Source of the DNA: an uncultured Clostridia bacterium
GTDB taxonomy: Bacteria; Bacillota; Clostridia; TANB77; CAG-508
Direction of reading: 5' to 3'
Assembly: GCA_949388605.1 (NCBI GenBank)
Contig: CASKJV010000012.1
Span: 1 to 58,221 of the forward strand
Length of the DNA stretch: 58,221 nt
Below, one piece after another: positions 25,531 to 33,542 of the stretch. The notes under the pieces are model-generated. The model did no database searches, was not told where the DNA came from, and saw only the letters and a program-made list of their open reading frames with translations. The number at the start of each line of letters is the position of its first letter. Position 1 is the first letter of the stretch. The position numbers and the translations under genes were made by a program.

Positions 25531-27024
25531 TTATACTACTCCGCACACCATATCAACTTCTATCGTTACTTTAATTTTATTATTTTCTACTCGTTTAACC
25601 TTATTTTTTCCTTTTCTCTCAAAACTAATGAAATCCTCAACAGCAGTAAACTCAACTATTGTATCGAATCTTTTAGATATAGCACTGCCACACATTCTAC
25701 ATGACCGTGTAAAAGGAAACATATCACAAATCGATACTTCTTTTAAATCATATTTTTCTTCTAAGATTTTTAAATCTCTTGCAAGAGTTGCTGGATTACA
25801 ACTTACATAAACAATTCTTTTTGGTTTTATTTGCATAAGAGTATCTAAAGCAGTTTTATCACAACCTTTTCTTGGCGGATCTACAAAAACAACATCAGGA
25901 GTTATATTTCTTTCTTTTATAAATTCTGGTAAAGTTTTTTCAACATCACCAACAAAAAACTCTGAATTTTTAATATTATTTATTTTTGCATTTTCTTTTG
26001 CATCTTCTATAGCCTGTGATACTGTTTCTATACCATACAATTTTTTTATTTTCTTTGATGCGAAAATTCCAATTGTACCAATTCCACAATATAAATCAAA
26101 TACTGTTTCTTTTCCTGAAAGTCCTGCACATTCTACTACTTTACTATATAATTTTTCTGTTTGAATTGGATTTACTTGATAGAAAGACATTGGAGATATT
26201 TTAAATTTGAAATCACCTAAATAATCATATATGTATCCTTCTCCATAAAGCACTTCATTTTCTTGTCCTAAAATTACATTTGTATTTTTATTATTTAGAT
26301 TTTTTACAATTGTTTTTATTTGAGGATATTTCGAAGTAATATACTTTACTAATTCAGATTCTTTTTCTATTTTCTTTGTATTTGACACTAATGTTACCAT
26401 TACTTGATTTGTTTTTTTACCAATTCTAATTACAATATGTCTTATACTTCCTTTTAAATTTTTTTCATCATAAACTTTAATTTTATTTTTTACTATAAAA
26501 TCAAAAATATCATTTGCTATATCTTGACTTAATTTATCTTGAAGCATACACTCTTTAGTTTCAATTATTGAGTGTGTTCTTTCTGCGTATACTCCCATTA
26601 TTGGATTTCCATTATAATCTTTTCCTACTGGATATTGCAATTTATTTCTATAATTGCAAGGAGTATCCATTTTCAAAATATCTATGATTTGTACATTTCT
26701 TCCTAACGCTTTTCTTAAAGTAGATTCTACTGAATTCTTTTTTATTTCTAAAGTATAATCATAGTCAATGTGTCTTAAATTACATCCACCACATCTTGAA
26801 AATGTGTTACAATCTGATTCTTTTCTATATTTTGATTTTTCTATAATTTCTATCACTTTCCCATATGCAATAGAAGTTTTAACTTTTAATATTTTTATTT
26901 TTACTTTCTCATCTTTTATGGCTTTAGGTATAAAAACTGTTATTCCATTTATTTTAGCTATCCCTTCCCCTTGAAAGCCATTATCTATTATATCAACAAT
27001 ATATTCTTCATTTTTTGCTATCAT
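25531..27024 (-). CDS. rlmD: 23S rRNA (uracil-C5)-methyltransferase RlmD/RumA-type, 497 aa, altered C-terminus
   Basis: Domains in order: TRAM (VDIIDNGFQGEGIAKINGI), iron-sulfur cysteines CNTFSRCGGC near 72-80 and a further Cys at CMLQDK, SAM site VFDLYCGIGTIG near 316, DPPRKGCD and the nucleophile loop VYVSCNPATLARD near 403. After MFPFTR the frame reads SCRMCGSAISK instead of the family's HVEC. One extra A at about 25704 (plus strand) shifts the frame; without it the end would be HVECVAVLYLKDSIQ. The HVE glutamate is the family's general base, so this copy may be impaired unless it is a sequencing error. This is the insertion target of the island. Confidence 0.85.
   Translation of the reverse strand: MIAKNEEYIVDIIDNGFQGEGIAKINGITVFIPKAIKDEKVKIKILKVKTSIAYGKVIEIIEKSKYRKESDCNTFSRCGGCNLRHIDYDYTLEIKKNSVESTLRKALGRNVQIIDILKMDTPCNYRNKLQYPVGKDYNGNPIMGVYAERTHSIIETKECMLQDKLSQDIANDIFDFIVKNKIKVYDEKNLKGSIRHIVIRIGKKTNQVMVTLVSNTKKIEKESELVKYITSKYPQIKTIVKNLNNKNTNVILGQENEVLYGEGYIYDYLGDFKFKISPMSFYQVNPIQTEKLYSKVVECAGLSGKETVFDLYCGIGTIGIFASKKIKKLYGIETVSQAIEDAKENAKINNIKNSEFFVGDVEKTLPEFIKERNITPDVVFVDPPRKGCDKTALDTLMQIKPKRIVYVSCNPATLARDLKILEEKYDLKEVSICDMFPFTRSCRMCGSAISKRFDTIVEFTAVEDFISFERKGKNKVKRVENNKIKVTIEVDMVCGVV
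25684..25703 (-). other. att core within chromosomal rlmD
   Basis: ACTGCCACACATTCTACATG (plus strand) is the fifth copy of the 20-bp core and marks the chromosomal edge of the island. The frame-changing extra base at about 25704 is directly next to it. Confidence 0.65.
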
Positions 27025-27066
27025 TTTTTCCTCATCACTTCTTTATAATCTTTTATTTTTCTACTG

Positions 27067-27537
27067 TTATCTACTTCCTCTTGTTCTACCTCCAGATTCT
27101 CTTGTTCTTTCTTGTCTTGATTTATTTTTTTCCTTTTCTTTTACTCCACCATTTCGTTCACGTTCTTCTCTATTTAAGATCAAATCCTTTTCTTCTCTTT
27201 TTCGTGCTTGTTCTTTAAAATTTTTCAATACATTAGCTATTCTATTTAGAGTCTCTGTATCGCATCTCAGCCTATCTTCAAAAGATTGCCTTTCAAGTTT
27301 TCTCTTTTTCTTCTTTTTCAATTTTTCAAAATATTTTTCATCTATTATTTCATCAGTTTCTAGTTCTGAAATTACAGTTTCAAATTCTTCTACTGATTCT
27401 ATCTTCTTTATTTTTTTCTTTATTTCTTTTAATTTCTTTATTTCTTCTTTACTTTTTTTCTTTTTTTGAATTTTATTTATTAATAAATTTGATTTAAAAA
27501 TACTACTAAGTTTTTTCATAAAATTATTTTTTTCCAT
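27067..27537 (-). CDS. Lys/Glu-rich coiled-coil protein, 156 aa
   Basis: Highly charged, with runs such as KIQKKKKSKEEIKKLKEIKK and a basic, glycine-rich tail ending RESGGRTRGSR. It probably forms a coiled coil and may bind nucleic acid. No family recognised. The position between rnr and rlmD and a common strand suggest an RNA-related role, but that is inference. Downstream (27541-27824) is non-coding with an imperfect hairpin GTAAGTTATATAGT/AACTATACTTAC at about 27673-27707. Confidence 0.55.
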   Translation of the reverse strand: MEKNNFMKKLSSIFKSNLLINKIQKKKKSKEEIKKLKEIKKKIKKIESVEEFETVISELETDEIIDEKYFEKLKKKKKRKLERQSFEDRLRCDTETLNRIANVLKNFKEQARKREEKDLILNREERERNGGVKEKEKNKSRQERTRESGGRTRGSR

Positions 27538-27824
27538 TTTTCATTCCTTTAATAATTTATTATATAAAACCTTTAGCAAAATTTGCAGATTTCTTAGTTT
27601 TTTGAGCAAAGCTAATTAGAAATAAGTTATGCATATTCAATATTTCTTAACTGTAGAATTTTAATTCGTACAAGTAAGTTATATAGTAAATTTATTAACT
27701 ATACTTACATGAGGTGAGTTACAAATTAATATATAGCATAAAGAAGAGCTATTTAAAAATATATATTTGGTTTTATAATGTTAAAAACAACTCTTTTTCT
27801 ATTTAAATTTATTTTAAAATATTG

Positions 27825-29825
27825 TTAATTTTCGATAAACTCTTCATCCTTAAAATACATGTCATATTCTACTTCATTTTTATCTGCTACTAATTCAAAG
27901 GCAATTTTTCTAAGTAATTTATTTGCTTCAATTACTCTAATTTTTACTTGATCTCCAATTTTAAATTTTCTATTTGTTCTTTCACCTATTAATGTTTTTC
28001 TGTTTTCATCATAAATGAAATATTCATTTCCCATATTTTCAAATCTTATTAATCCTTCTACTGTACTTTCTAGTTCTACAAACATACCAAAGGATGTTAT
28101 TGAAGATACAATTCCAAAATATTCTTCTCCTATTTTACTTTCCATAAATTCAGCTTTTTTAATGTCTTCAGCATCTCTTTCTGCTTTTGTTGCTGTCTTT
28201 TCTGCTTCTGTTGATGTTTTTGAATATTTTTCTGCTTTTCCTTCTAGTTCAATCATTCTTTCTTCTGGTAACATATAATTGTTTTCTAAATACTCAGAAA
28301 TAACTCTATGAATAAATAAATCTGGATATCTTCGTATTGGAGATGTAAAGTGACAATAATATTTACTAGCTATTCCAAAATGCCCTTTATTTTGGTTTTC
28401 ATATTGTGCAAGTTTTAAAGTTCTTAGAATTAAAGTTGATATTACTTTTTCATATTCAGTATCTTTTAATTTTTCAAGAACTTCAGCAAAAGCCTTTGGT
28501 CTTATATTATCTCTAGTAACTTTTATTTTTTCTCCTATATTAAATAAAAATTTATTTGTTTCTATAATTTTATCATAATCTGGCTCTTCATGAACTCTAT
28601 AAATAAATGGTGATTCTAACCAATAAAATTTTTCTGCAATAGATTCATTTGCAGTTAGCATAAATTGTTCTATAATTTCATTTGCAAAAGTTGTTTCATA
28701 TTTTTTTACTTCAATTACTCGTCCATTTTCATCTAATATAATTTTACTCTCTGGAATATCTAAATTTAAATATCCTTGTTCAATTCTTCTTTTCTTTAAT
28801 ATTAAAGCTAGTTCTTCCATTAATTTAAAATTATTTATATATTTCTCATATTTTTTTAGAACTTCTTCATCTAAACCATTTATAATTTTATTTACATCTG
28901 TATATGTCATTCTTTCAGTTACTTTTATTACTGATTTATAAACATCTACTGATAAAACTTTTCCTTTATTATCAATTTCCATGCTACAAGATAATGCAAA
29001 TCTATCTTTACCTGCATTTAAACTACATATTCCATTTGAAAGTTCAAAAGGTAGCATTGGTATAACTCTATCAAACATATACACACTTGTGCCTCTTTTT
29101 ATAGCTTCTTTATCTAATTTACTACCATCTTTTACATAATAGCTAACATCTGCTATATGAACATCTAAAATATAATTTCCACTTTCATTTTTAGAAACAC
29201 AAATAGCATCATCTAAATCTTTAGCATCTTCTCCATCTATAGTAAAAATTATATTTTGTCGTAAATCTCTTCTGTTTTTTATATCTTTTTTATTTATTTC
29301 TTGAGATATTTTTTGTGCTTCTTCTTGTACAAATATAGGAAATTCATTTGGTAAATTAAATTCTTTTATTACTGAAAGCATATCAACACCTGCTTGATTT
29401 ATATTTCCAAGAACTTCAATAATTTCACCTTCAGCATTTTTCCCTTTTTCAGGATATTTTATAATTTTGGCAATTACTTTATCATTACTTTTTGCTTCTT
29501 TACATTTGCTTTTAGATATAAAAATATCTGTACCGAATTTTTTATCATCTGGTACTACAAATCCAAAATTTTTAGATTTTTGAAAAATTCCTACTATTGT
29601 TTCTCTTTCTCTTTTTACTATTTTAACAATTTTGGCTTCTGCTCTTTTTGTTCCTTCTTTTTTCTTATATATATTTACTTGAACTGTATCTCCATCTAGA
29701 GCTTTATTTACACTATTTGATGGAATAAACAAATCTTCATCTAAACCTTCTACTTCAACAAAACCAAAACCCTTTTCATTTGCTCTAAAAATGCCTTCAA
29801 TTTTCTTATTTTTCTTTTTACTCAT
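27825..29825 (-). CDS. rnr: Ribonuclease R, 666 aa
   Basis: Cold-shock/OB domains at the N-terminus (GIFRANEKGFGFVEVEGLDE, GIFQKSKNFGFVVPDDKKFG), then the RNB catalytic domain with TIDGEDAKDLDDAICVSK (the Asp cluster that binds Mg) near 205, and PIRRYPDLFIHR. A C-terminal S1 domain (GEEYFGIVSSITSFGMFVEL) and a lysine-containing tail complete it. It degrades structured RNA 3' to 5' in the cytoplasm. It lies 35 bp after the phosphatase gene, as in the usual secG-rnr clusters of Bacillota (where smpB often follows, absent here). Confidence 0.95.
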   Translation of the reverse strand: MSKKKNKKIEGIFRANEKGFGFVEVEGLDEDLFIPSNSVNKALDGDTVQVNIYKKKEGTKRAEAKIVKIVKRERETIVGIFQKSKNFGFVVPDDKKFGTDIFISKSKCKEAKSNDKVIAKIIKYPEKGKNAEGEIIEVLGNINQAGVDMLSVIKEFNLPNEFPIFVQEEAQKISQEINKKDIKNRRDLRQNIIFTIDGEDAKDLDDAICVSKNESGNYILDVHIADVSYYVKDGSKLDKEAIKRGTSVYMFDRVIPMLPFELSNGICSLNAGKDRFALSCSMEIDNKGKVLSVDVYKSVIKVTERMTYTDVNKIINGLDEEVLKKYEKYINNFKLMEELALILKKRRIEQGYLNLDIPESKIILDENGRVIEVKKYETTFANEIIEQFMLTANESIAEKFYWLESPFIYRVHEEPDYDKIIETNKFLFNIGEKIKVTRDNIRPKAFAEVLEKLKDTEYEKVISTLILRTLKLAQYENQNKGHFGIASKYYCHFTSPIRRYPDLFIHRVISEYLENNYMLPEERMIELEGKAEKYSKTSTEAEKTATKAERDAEDIKKAEFMESKIGEEYFGIVSSITSFGMFVELESTVEGLIRFENMGNEYFIYDENRKTLIGERTNRKFKIGDQVKIRVIEANKLLRKIAFELVADKNEVEYDMYFKDEEFIEN

Positions 29826-29860
29826 ATCTCTCCTTAAATTTTTTATACATTTAAATATTT

Positions 29861-30481
29861 CTATTTAATAGTATTACCAAATTTTATTCCTTTAGTTTCT
29901 ACTATAGTAAATTTTTCATTATCATAATCTAATACTGTAGTAGCTACATCGTCAATTTTTTCTATTTTTCTATCTACTTTTAGTATATTTTTAAATATAC
30001 TTCTATGTACCCCTCCATGTGTTACTATTGCAATTGTATTTAGTCCTTCACTATCTTTTATAATAGAGAAAATTGCTTTTTTCACTCTGTTATCAAATTC
30101 TCTAATATCTTCTCCTCCTAGAAATGTCTTACCATAATAATATCCTATGTTATTATATTCTTCTTTTTCAAATACATAAGAAAATATTTCCTTAGCTAAG
30201 TCTTTATTTACACCAGATAAAATACCATAAGAATTCAATTCTCTTATGTCTTCTATAACTTTTAACCCTACTTTTATATTTTCATTAAGTATTTCTGCTG
30301 TTTGATATGCTCTTTTATATGGACTAGTATATATTTTTTCTATTTTACAACAATCTAACTTTTTTGTATTTTCTTTTACTTTATTTTTTCCATTTTCTGT
30401 TAAATCGAAATCTGCAATTCCACCATAGCAATCTTCTATATCATCTATAGACTCACTATGCCTTATTAAATAAATTTTCAT
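29861..30481 (-). CDS. Histidine phosphatase family protein, 206 aa
   Basis: LIRHSESIDDIEDCYGG has the RH catalytic core, with the usual G replaced by S. YTSPYKRAYQTAEIL and AIVTHGGVHRSIFK supply the second Arg and His. It resembles CobC/GpmB-like phosphatases, so likely a small-molecule phosphatase. It lies between secG and rnr on the same strand and may be cotranscribed. Confidence 0.85.
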   Translation of the reverse strand: MKIYLIRHSESIDDIEDCYGGIADFDLTENGKNKVKENTKKLDCCKIEKIYTSPYKRAYQTAEILNENIKVGLKVIEDIRELNSYGILSGVNKDLAKEIFSYVFEKEEYNNIGYYYGKTFLGGEDIREFDNRVKKAIFSIIKDSEGLNTIAIVTHGGVHRSIFKNILKVDRKIEKIDDVATTVLDYDNEKFTIVETKGIKFGNTIK

Positions 30482-30575
30482 ATTATTTTATAATCTCCTT
30501 ATTATTGTTTTACAAAATTCAAAAAAAGATTCATATAATAAAAATTGCATAACCTTTTCCTATTATATAAAAAAA

Positions 30576-30596
30576 GCAGCACAAAAAATGCACTGC
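30576..30596 (-). terminator. Terminator after secG
   Basis: On the minus strand GCAGTGCA pairs, with two G-T pairs, with TGTGCTGC and is followed by seven T. It lies 15 bp past the secG stop. Confidence 0.7.
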
Positions 30597-30610
30597 CTCG
30601 TTTTATCTTT

Positions 30611-30859
30611 TTAAACAACATATAAAATTCCTATTGTAAGTGTTAATATAGCAAACATAACCATTAAAATTATTGTGGCTTTTTTTATTTTTCCTTCAGT
30701 TGTTTTTCCTTTATTTTTTTCATAAAAATTATTTGCAGAGGCACCTACAATTGTTCCTGAAGCTCCACCATCTTCTTTATTTTGTTTTAATATTAATCCT
30801 ATTAAAGTGAAAGAAACTATTGCATAAATAGCCATTAATACATATTTTAATATATTCAT
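30611..30859 (-). CDS. secG: Preprotein translocase subunit SecG, 82 aa
   Basis: Two membrane helices (LKYVLMAIYAIVSFTLIGLIL and ATIILMVMFAILTLTIGILY) flank a loop with GGASGTIVGAS, the classic SecG signature. It assists the SecYE channel. The start at 30859 has GGAGGG upstream; a longer frame would need a non-ATG start. The 320 bp upstream to cotJA (30878-31197) is non-coding and must hold divergent promoters. Confidence 0.9.
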   Translation of the reverse strand: MNILKYVLMAIYAIVSFTLIGLILKQNKEDGGASGTIVGASANNFYEKNKGKTTEGKIKKATIILMVMFAILTLTIGILYVV

Positions 30860-31197
30860 ATTCTGTATTCCCTCCAATTTTCTTCTGTTATTGACTATTT
30901 AAGTTTAACATAACAGAATTTAAAAATCAACTATTTTATAAAATATTTTATTCCATAATTCGCCATTTTTCGACTTTTTTATCAACATTATTTATTTTTT
31001 GAACAAAAGAATCACTTTTAGAAGCATAAAATCTTTCAAATAAATTTAATTACTCCATATTTTCTTTTAACATATATTTATATATCACTTATTTATTTTT
31101 CATACTATTATATATATCTATGTGATTATTTGTTATCACTCACAAATTTACATAATTTCCATATAATATAATATATAACTCAAAAGGAGGTATTTTT

Positions 31198-31506
31198 ATG
31201 TGTAGTTGTAATTGTAATCGTAATTGTAACTGTGAGCGCAATCACAATTGTAACTGTAATCGCGATCGTAATTTGAATTATAATAATTCTTTTTATGAAG
31301 AGTATAGAGTTTCAAATATGAATTGTTCTCCATTTCCTATAAATTATTTATATGGTCATGCTTATACTCCAAATCAAATCATGAGTAAGACTTATGATCC
31401 AGCAACAGGACTTCAAAATGGAAGTATTTTTCCAGAACTTATAAGTCCTTATTGTCCTGGTCAATCAATAGATTTTATAAATTATCTAAGAAATGGAGGA
31501 AATTAA
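31198..31506 (+). CDS. cotJA: Spore coat protein CotJA with Cys/Asn-rich N-terminus, 102 aa
   Basis: The C-terminal half, AYTPNQIMSKTYDPATGLQ then NGSIFPELISPY, matches CotJA. The first 25 residues are a repeat-like Cys-Asn-Arg stretch (CSCNCNRNCNCERN), an unusual extension that could bind metal or cross-link in the coat. AAAAGGAGG precedes the start. First gene of cotJABC, which in Bacillus is made in the mother cell under sigma-E. A CATATAAT lies about 20-30 bp upstream but I cannot define a -35. Confidence 0.85.
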   Translation: MCSCNCNRNCNCERNHNCNCNRDRNLNYNNSFYEEYRVSNMNCSPFPINYLYGHAYTPNQIMSKTYDPATGLQNGSIFPELISPYCPGQSIDFINYLRNGGN

Positions 31507-31507
31507 A

Positions 31508-31786
31508 ATGGCAAAATGTTGTAATAATGGTTGTAATAACCACAATAAAGCTAGTTTATTACATGAAATAATGTCTTTAAACTTTGCAATTAATGATTTA
31601 GTATTATATTTAGACACACATCCAACTGATTCTAGAGCAATAAATATGCATAATGAATATAGCGAAAAAGTAATTTCACTAACAGAACAATATCAAAATT
31701 TATATGGACCATTAACAGTCAATTTTTCTTCAGAAACTTGGGATTGGATTGACGAACCATGGCCTTGGGAAAGGGGTGCTTATTAA
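31508..31786 (+). CDS. cotJB: Spore coat protein CotJB, 92 aa
   Basis: LLHEIMSLNFAINDLVLYLD then THPTDSRAINMHNEY and WDWIDEPWPWERGAY are near-diagnostic for CotJB. The start at 31508 follows GGAGG located at the end of cotJA. An N-terminal CCNNGCNNHN echoes the Cys/Asn-rich tract of CotJA. Its stop overlaps the cotJC start (TAATG), so the operon is translationally coupled. Confidence 0.95.
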   Translation: MAKCCNNGCNNHNKASLLHEIMSLNFAINDLVLYLDTHPTDSRAINMHNEYSEKVISLTEQYQNLYGPLTVNFSSETWDWIDEPWPWERGAY

Positions 31787-31983
31787 TGTACTATTATGTA
31801 AAAAGCTTACAATATCCTATAAATATAAGAAACAGAAATCCACAGTTAGCTAAAAATATTATTTCTCAATATGGTGGTCCAGATGGCGAGCTTGGTGCTT
31901 CACTTAGATATTTATCACAAAGATTTGGTATGCCTGATCAAAAATCAAAAGCAATATTAAATGATATTGGAACTGAAGAATAA
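31786..31983 (+). CDS. cotJC: 5' part of interrupted cotJC, 65 aa
   Basis: Encodes residues 1-65 of the manganese-catalase-like coat protein CotJC (LQYPINIRNRNPQLAKNIIS, QYGGPDGELGASLRYLSQRF, ILNDIGTEE). It breaks off at GTEE, followed at once by TAA contributed by the inserted element. The next expected residues (LAHLEMVG) are found 10.3 kb downstream in the correct frame (42253). The break falls within the EExxH metal-ligand motif, so this half cannot make an active site. Excision of 31975-42252 would restore a 211-residue protein. Confidence 0.95.
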   Translation: MYYYVKSLQYPINIRNRNPQLAKNIISQYGGPDGELGASLRYLSQRFGMPDQKSKAILNDIGTEE

Positions 31984-32003
31984 GTAATAAAATGATGTCA
32001 ATA
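31975..32003 (+). other. attL of the cotJC element
   Basis: Core GAAGAA at 31975-31980, then an 11-nt spacer and the arm ATGATGTCAATA (31992-32003). The same arm at the same distance follows the core at 39985, which identifies it as the element-side (P') recombinase half-site. Confidence 0.8.
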
Positions 32004-32042
32004 TTTAAAATCAATAGTTATAGCCTTAGTAGTGAGCAAAAC

Positions 32043-32071
32043 TTGCACTTTTATGTAAATTGTAGTATAAT
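32043..32071 (+). promoter_or_regulatory. Sigma-A-type promoter of the 80-aa gene
   Basis: TTGCAC, 17-nt spacer, TATAAT. It lies 66 bp before the start at 32137. Confidence 0.7.
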
Positions 32072-32136
32072 GTAAATAGATTCAAGGTTGATATATACAA
32101 CATTTTCATTGCAGTACAGTGGAAGGAGAACACATA

Positions 32137-32379
32137 ATGAAAACAACTTATCAACAATTACAACACGAAAAAGACCCTAATCTCTCATACCTCAGATACA
32201 ACTCTGCTCCCTATAAAGGAACTGAGTTAGAAATCATTTATCGGAAAGCCTATTATGACGGGCTTGATGTAGAACCTGGTAGAAGTTTCCCGTTGGAAAA
32301 GCTCACCGGCGCGAAACGGGCAGCTTATCTTCATGGATATTTCACAGGAGATTATGAGTCGTTATACGCAGATGATTGA
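32137..32379 (+). CDS. Hypothetical protein, 80 aa, atypically G+C-rich
   Basis: The start at 32137 has AAGGAG 8 nt upstream; the longer reading begins inside that site. The protein has YNSAPYKGTELEIIYRKAYY and GAKRAAYLHGYFTGDYESL, soluble and aromatic-rich. Family not recognised. Base composition is clearly higher in G+C than surrounding DNA, which suggests recent acquisition. It has its own strong promoter and terminator, and faces the radical-SAM operon head-on. A substrate role for those enzymes is conceivable but unsupported. Confidence 0.65.
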   Translation: MKTTYQQLQHEKDPNLSYLRYNSAPYKGTELEIIYRKAYYDGLDVEPGRSFPLEKLTGAKRAAYLHGYFTGDYESLYADD

Positions 32380-32380
32380 T

Positions 32381-32426
32381 ATCGGAAAAGTTCCCTGGTG
32401 ACAGTTTACCAGGGAGCTTTTTCGAT
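32381..32426 (+). terminator. Terminator of the 80-aa gene
   Basis: Near-perfect stem with core TCCCTGGT/ACCAGGGA extended by ATCG-AAAAG/CTTTT-CGAT, beginning at the stop codon. Confidence 0.85.
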
Positions 32427-32435
32427 AAGTAAAAA

Positions 32436-32474
32436 AAGTTACTGGCTATATGATTTACATATAGCCAGTAACTT
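32436..32474 (-). terminator. Terminator of the radical-SAM operon
   Basis: Perfect 17-bp stem (AAGTTACTGGCTATATG and its complement) with a 5-nt loop. On the minus strand it ends in a run of seven T, 20 bp past the last radical-SAM stop. Confidence 0.9.
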
Positions 32475-32493
32475 AGCAATAAAATTAATAATT

Positions 32494-33528
32494 TTAAGGA
32501 TTATATTTCAGTAAAATATCTTCATTATCTACCCAACTTCCATTTAGATTTCCATTGGGATGAAATATCATTTCATAAACAATATCACTATTAGCATCCT
32601 TCTCTTTCTTTTGAACTCTCAAATCTGCTGATTCGGAGCAGACAGCGACACCTTTGTAATTATAGATTTCTACATAATAGTAGTATCCTAAAATATTTTT
32701 CTCTGGTTCGAATCTCTTGTCTTTGTCTACTTCTTTCCAAACAGAATTTAGCCTTACTTTATTATCCTGACAATACCGCATTTTTTCAAGATTTATCATT
32801 GTTTTTTCATCGTAATCCATAAGTTCTCTAAAAATCACATTATCAATTCCAAATTTTCTGTAGAATTCTATATAGTCAACCATTCCTGGAACATCATGAA
32901 TTCCCTCTTTTAATAACAAACAACTCAATCTTGGACGAAGACCTTTGTATAAAGCATATGGAATAATAACTGATAAATCCTCATTGGTACAGCCTTTTTC
33001 ACCACATGGATATGGCATAAGTTTTTGGTTTATTGAGTCATCGTAATGAGCTTTACTGATATTTAGATGATCAAACTTTGCATCAATCAAATAATCAATA
33101 ATTCTTTTACCAGCAATTTCTTTTAGTAAAACTGAGCCATTTGTTGTAATAGTTTTTTTCCTAATATTATATTTATTGAGAAGCTTAACTATTCTAACAA
33201 ATCTTGGAGAAATAGTTGGTTCTCCACCTGTAAGTGATACACTTACATTCAGAGGTGCAATTTTAGCAAGAACTTCTTCCAATCTTCTGAAATATTCATC
33301 ATCATCTTCAATTTTTTCTTTTTTATATATTTTGCTTTTATTTTCATACCGAAGCTGTGCAACACAAAATTTGCAATCTGCATTACAATAATCATCTACA
33401 AAAATTGATAAATTACAATTGCCATATACTTTTTTAGGCATATCAAACTGAAAGTCTATAAGTTCTTTATCTTTAATATCAAAATCTGCTTGCCTTGTGT
33501 ATCGAATTTTTTCAAAAGTACTGCTCAT
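32494..33528 (-). CDS. Radical SAM protein, 344 aa
   Basis: The cluster motif is DYCNADCKFCVAQ (CxxxCxxC) near residue 53, the SAM-binding motif is SLTGGEPTISPR (GGEP) near 100, and KTITTNGSVLL follows. Later KFGIDNVIFRELMDY and the C-terminal IFHPNGNLNGSWVDNEDIL are shared in pattern with the next gene and with 45012-45770. No SPASM cysteine cluster is evident. Third gene of a three-gene operon; 14 bp after its neighbour. Reaction unknown. RBS GGGAG. Confidence 0.8.
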   Translation of the reverse strand: MSSTFEKIRYTRQADFDIKDKELIDFQFDMPKKVYGNCNLSIFVDDYCNADCKFCVAQLRYENKSKIYKKEKIEDDDEYFRRLEEVLAKIAPLNVSVSLTGGEPTISPRFVRIVKLLNKYNIRKKTITTNGSVLLKEIAGKRIIDYLIDAKFDHLNISKAHYDDSINQKLMPYPCGEKGCTNEDLSVIIPYALYKGLRPRLSCLLLKEGIHDVPGMVDYIEFYRKFGIDNVIFRELMDYDEKTMINLEKMRYCQDNKVRLNSVWKEVDKDKRFEPEKNILGYYYYVEIYNYKGVAVCSESADLRVQKKEKDANSDIVYEMIFHPNGNLNGSWVDNEDILLKYNP

Positions 33529-33542
33529 AATATTCTCCCTTC

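Larger units (their letters stand above)
501..25703. mobile_element. Composite island at the rlmD 3' end, four blocks between five att-like cores
   Basis: Cores at 501, 4319, 9875, 17926 and 25684 lie in the same orientation, 3.8, 5.6, 8.1 and 7.8 kb apart. Only block 2 has an intact recombinase (4323-6023). Block 1 has a broken tyrosine integrase, and blocks 3 and 4 carry only cargo, mostly defence genes. The pattern fits tandem accretion of a recombinase-bearing element with cis-mobilisable relatives. Boundaries are inferred from core positions, not from known integration products. Confidence 0.65.

Noticed and set aside
32137-32379. 80-aa protein as a precursor peptide for the radical-SAM operon
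   Set aside because: It is on the opposite strand, separately transcribed, lacks a leader/core layout, and no SPASM or RRE-bearing maturase is evident.
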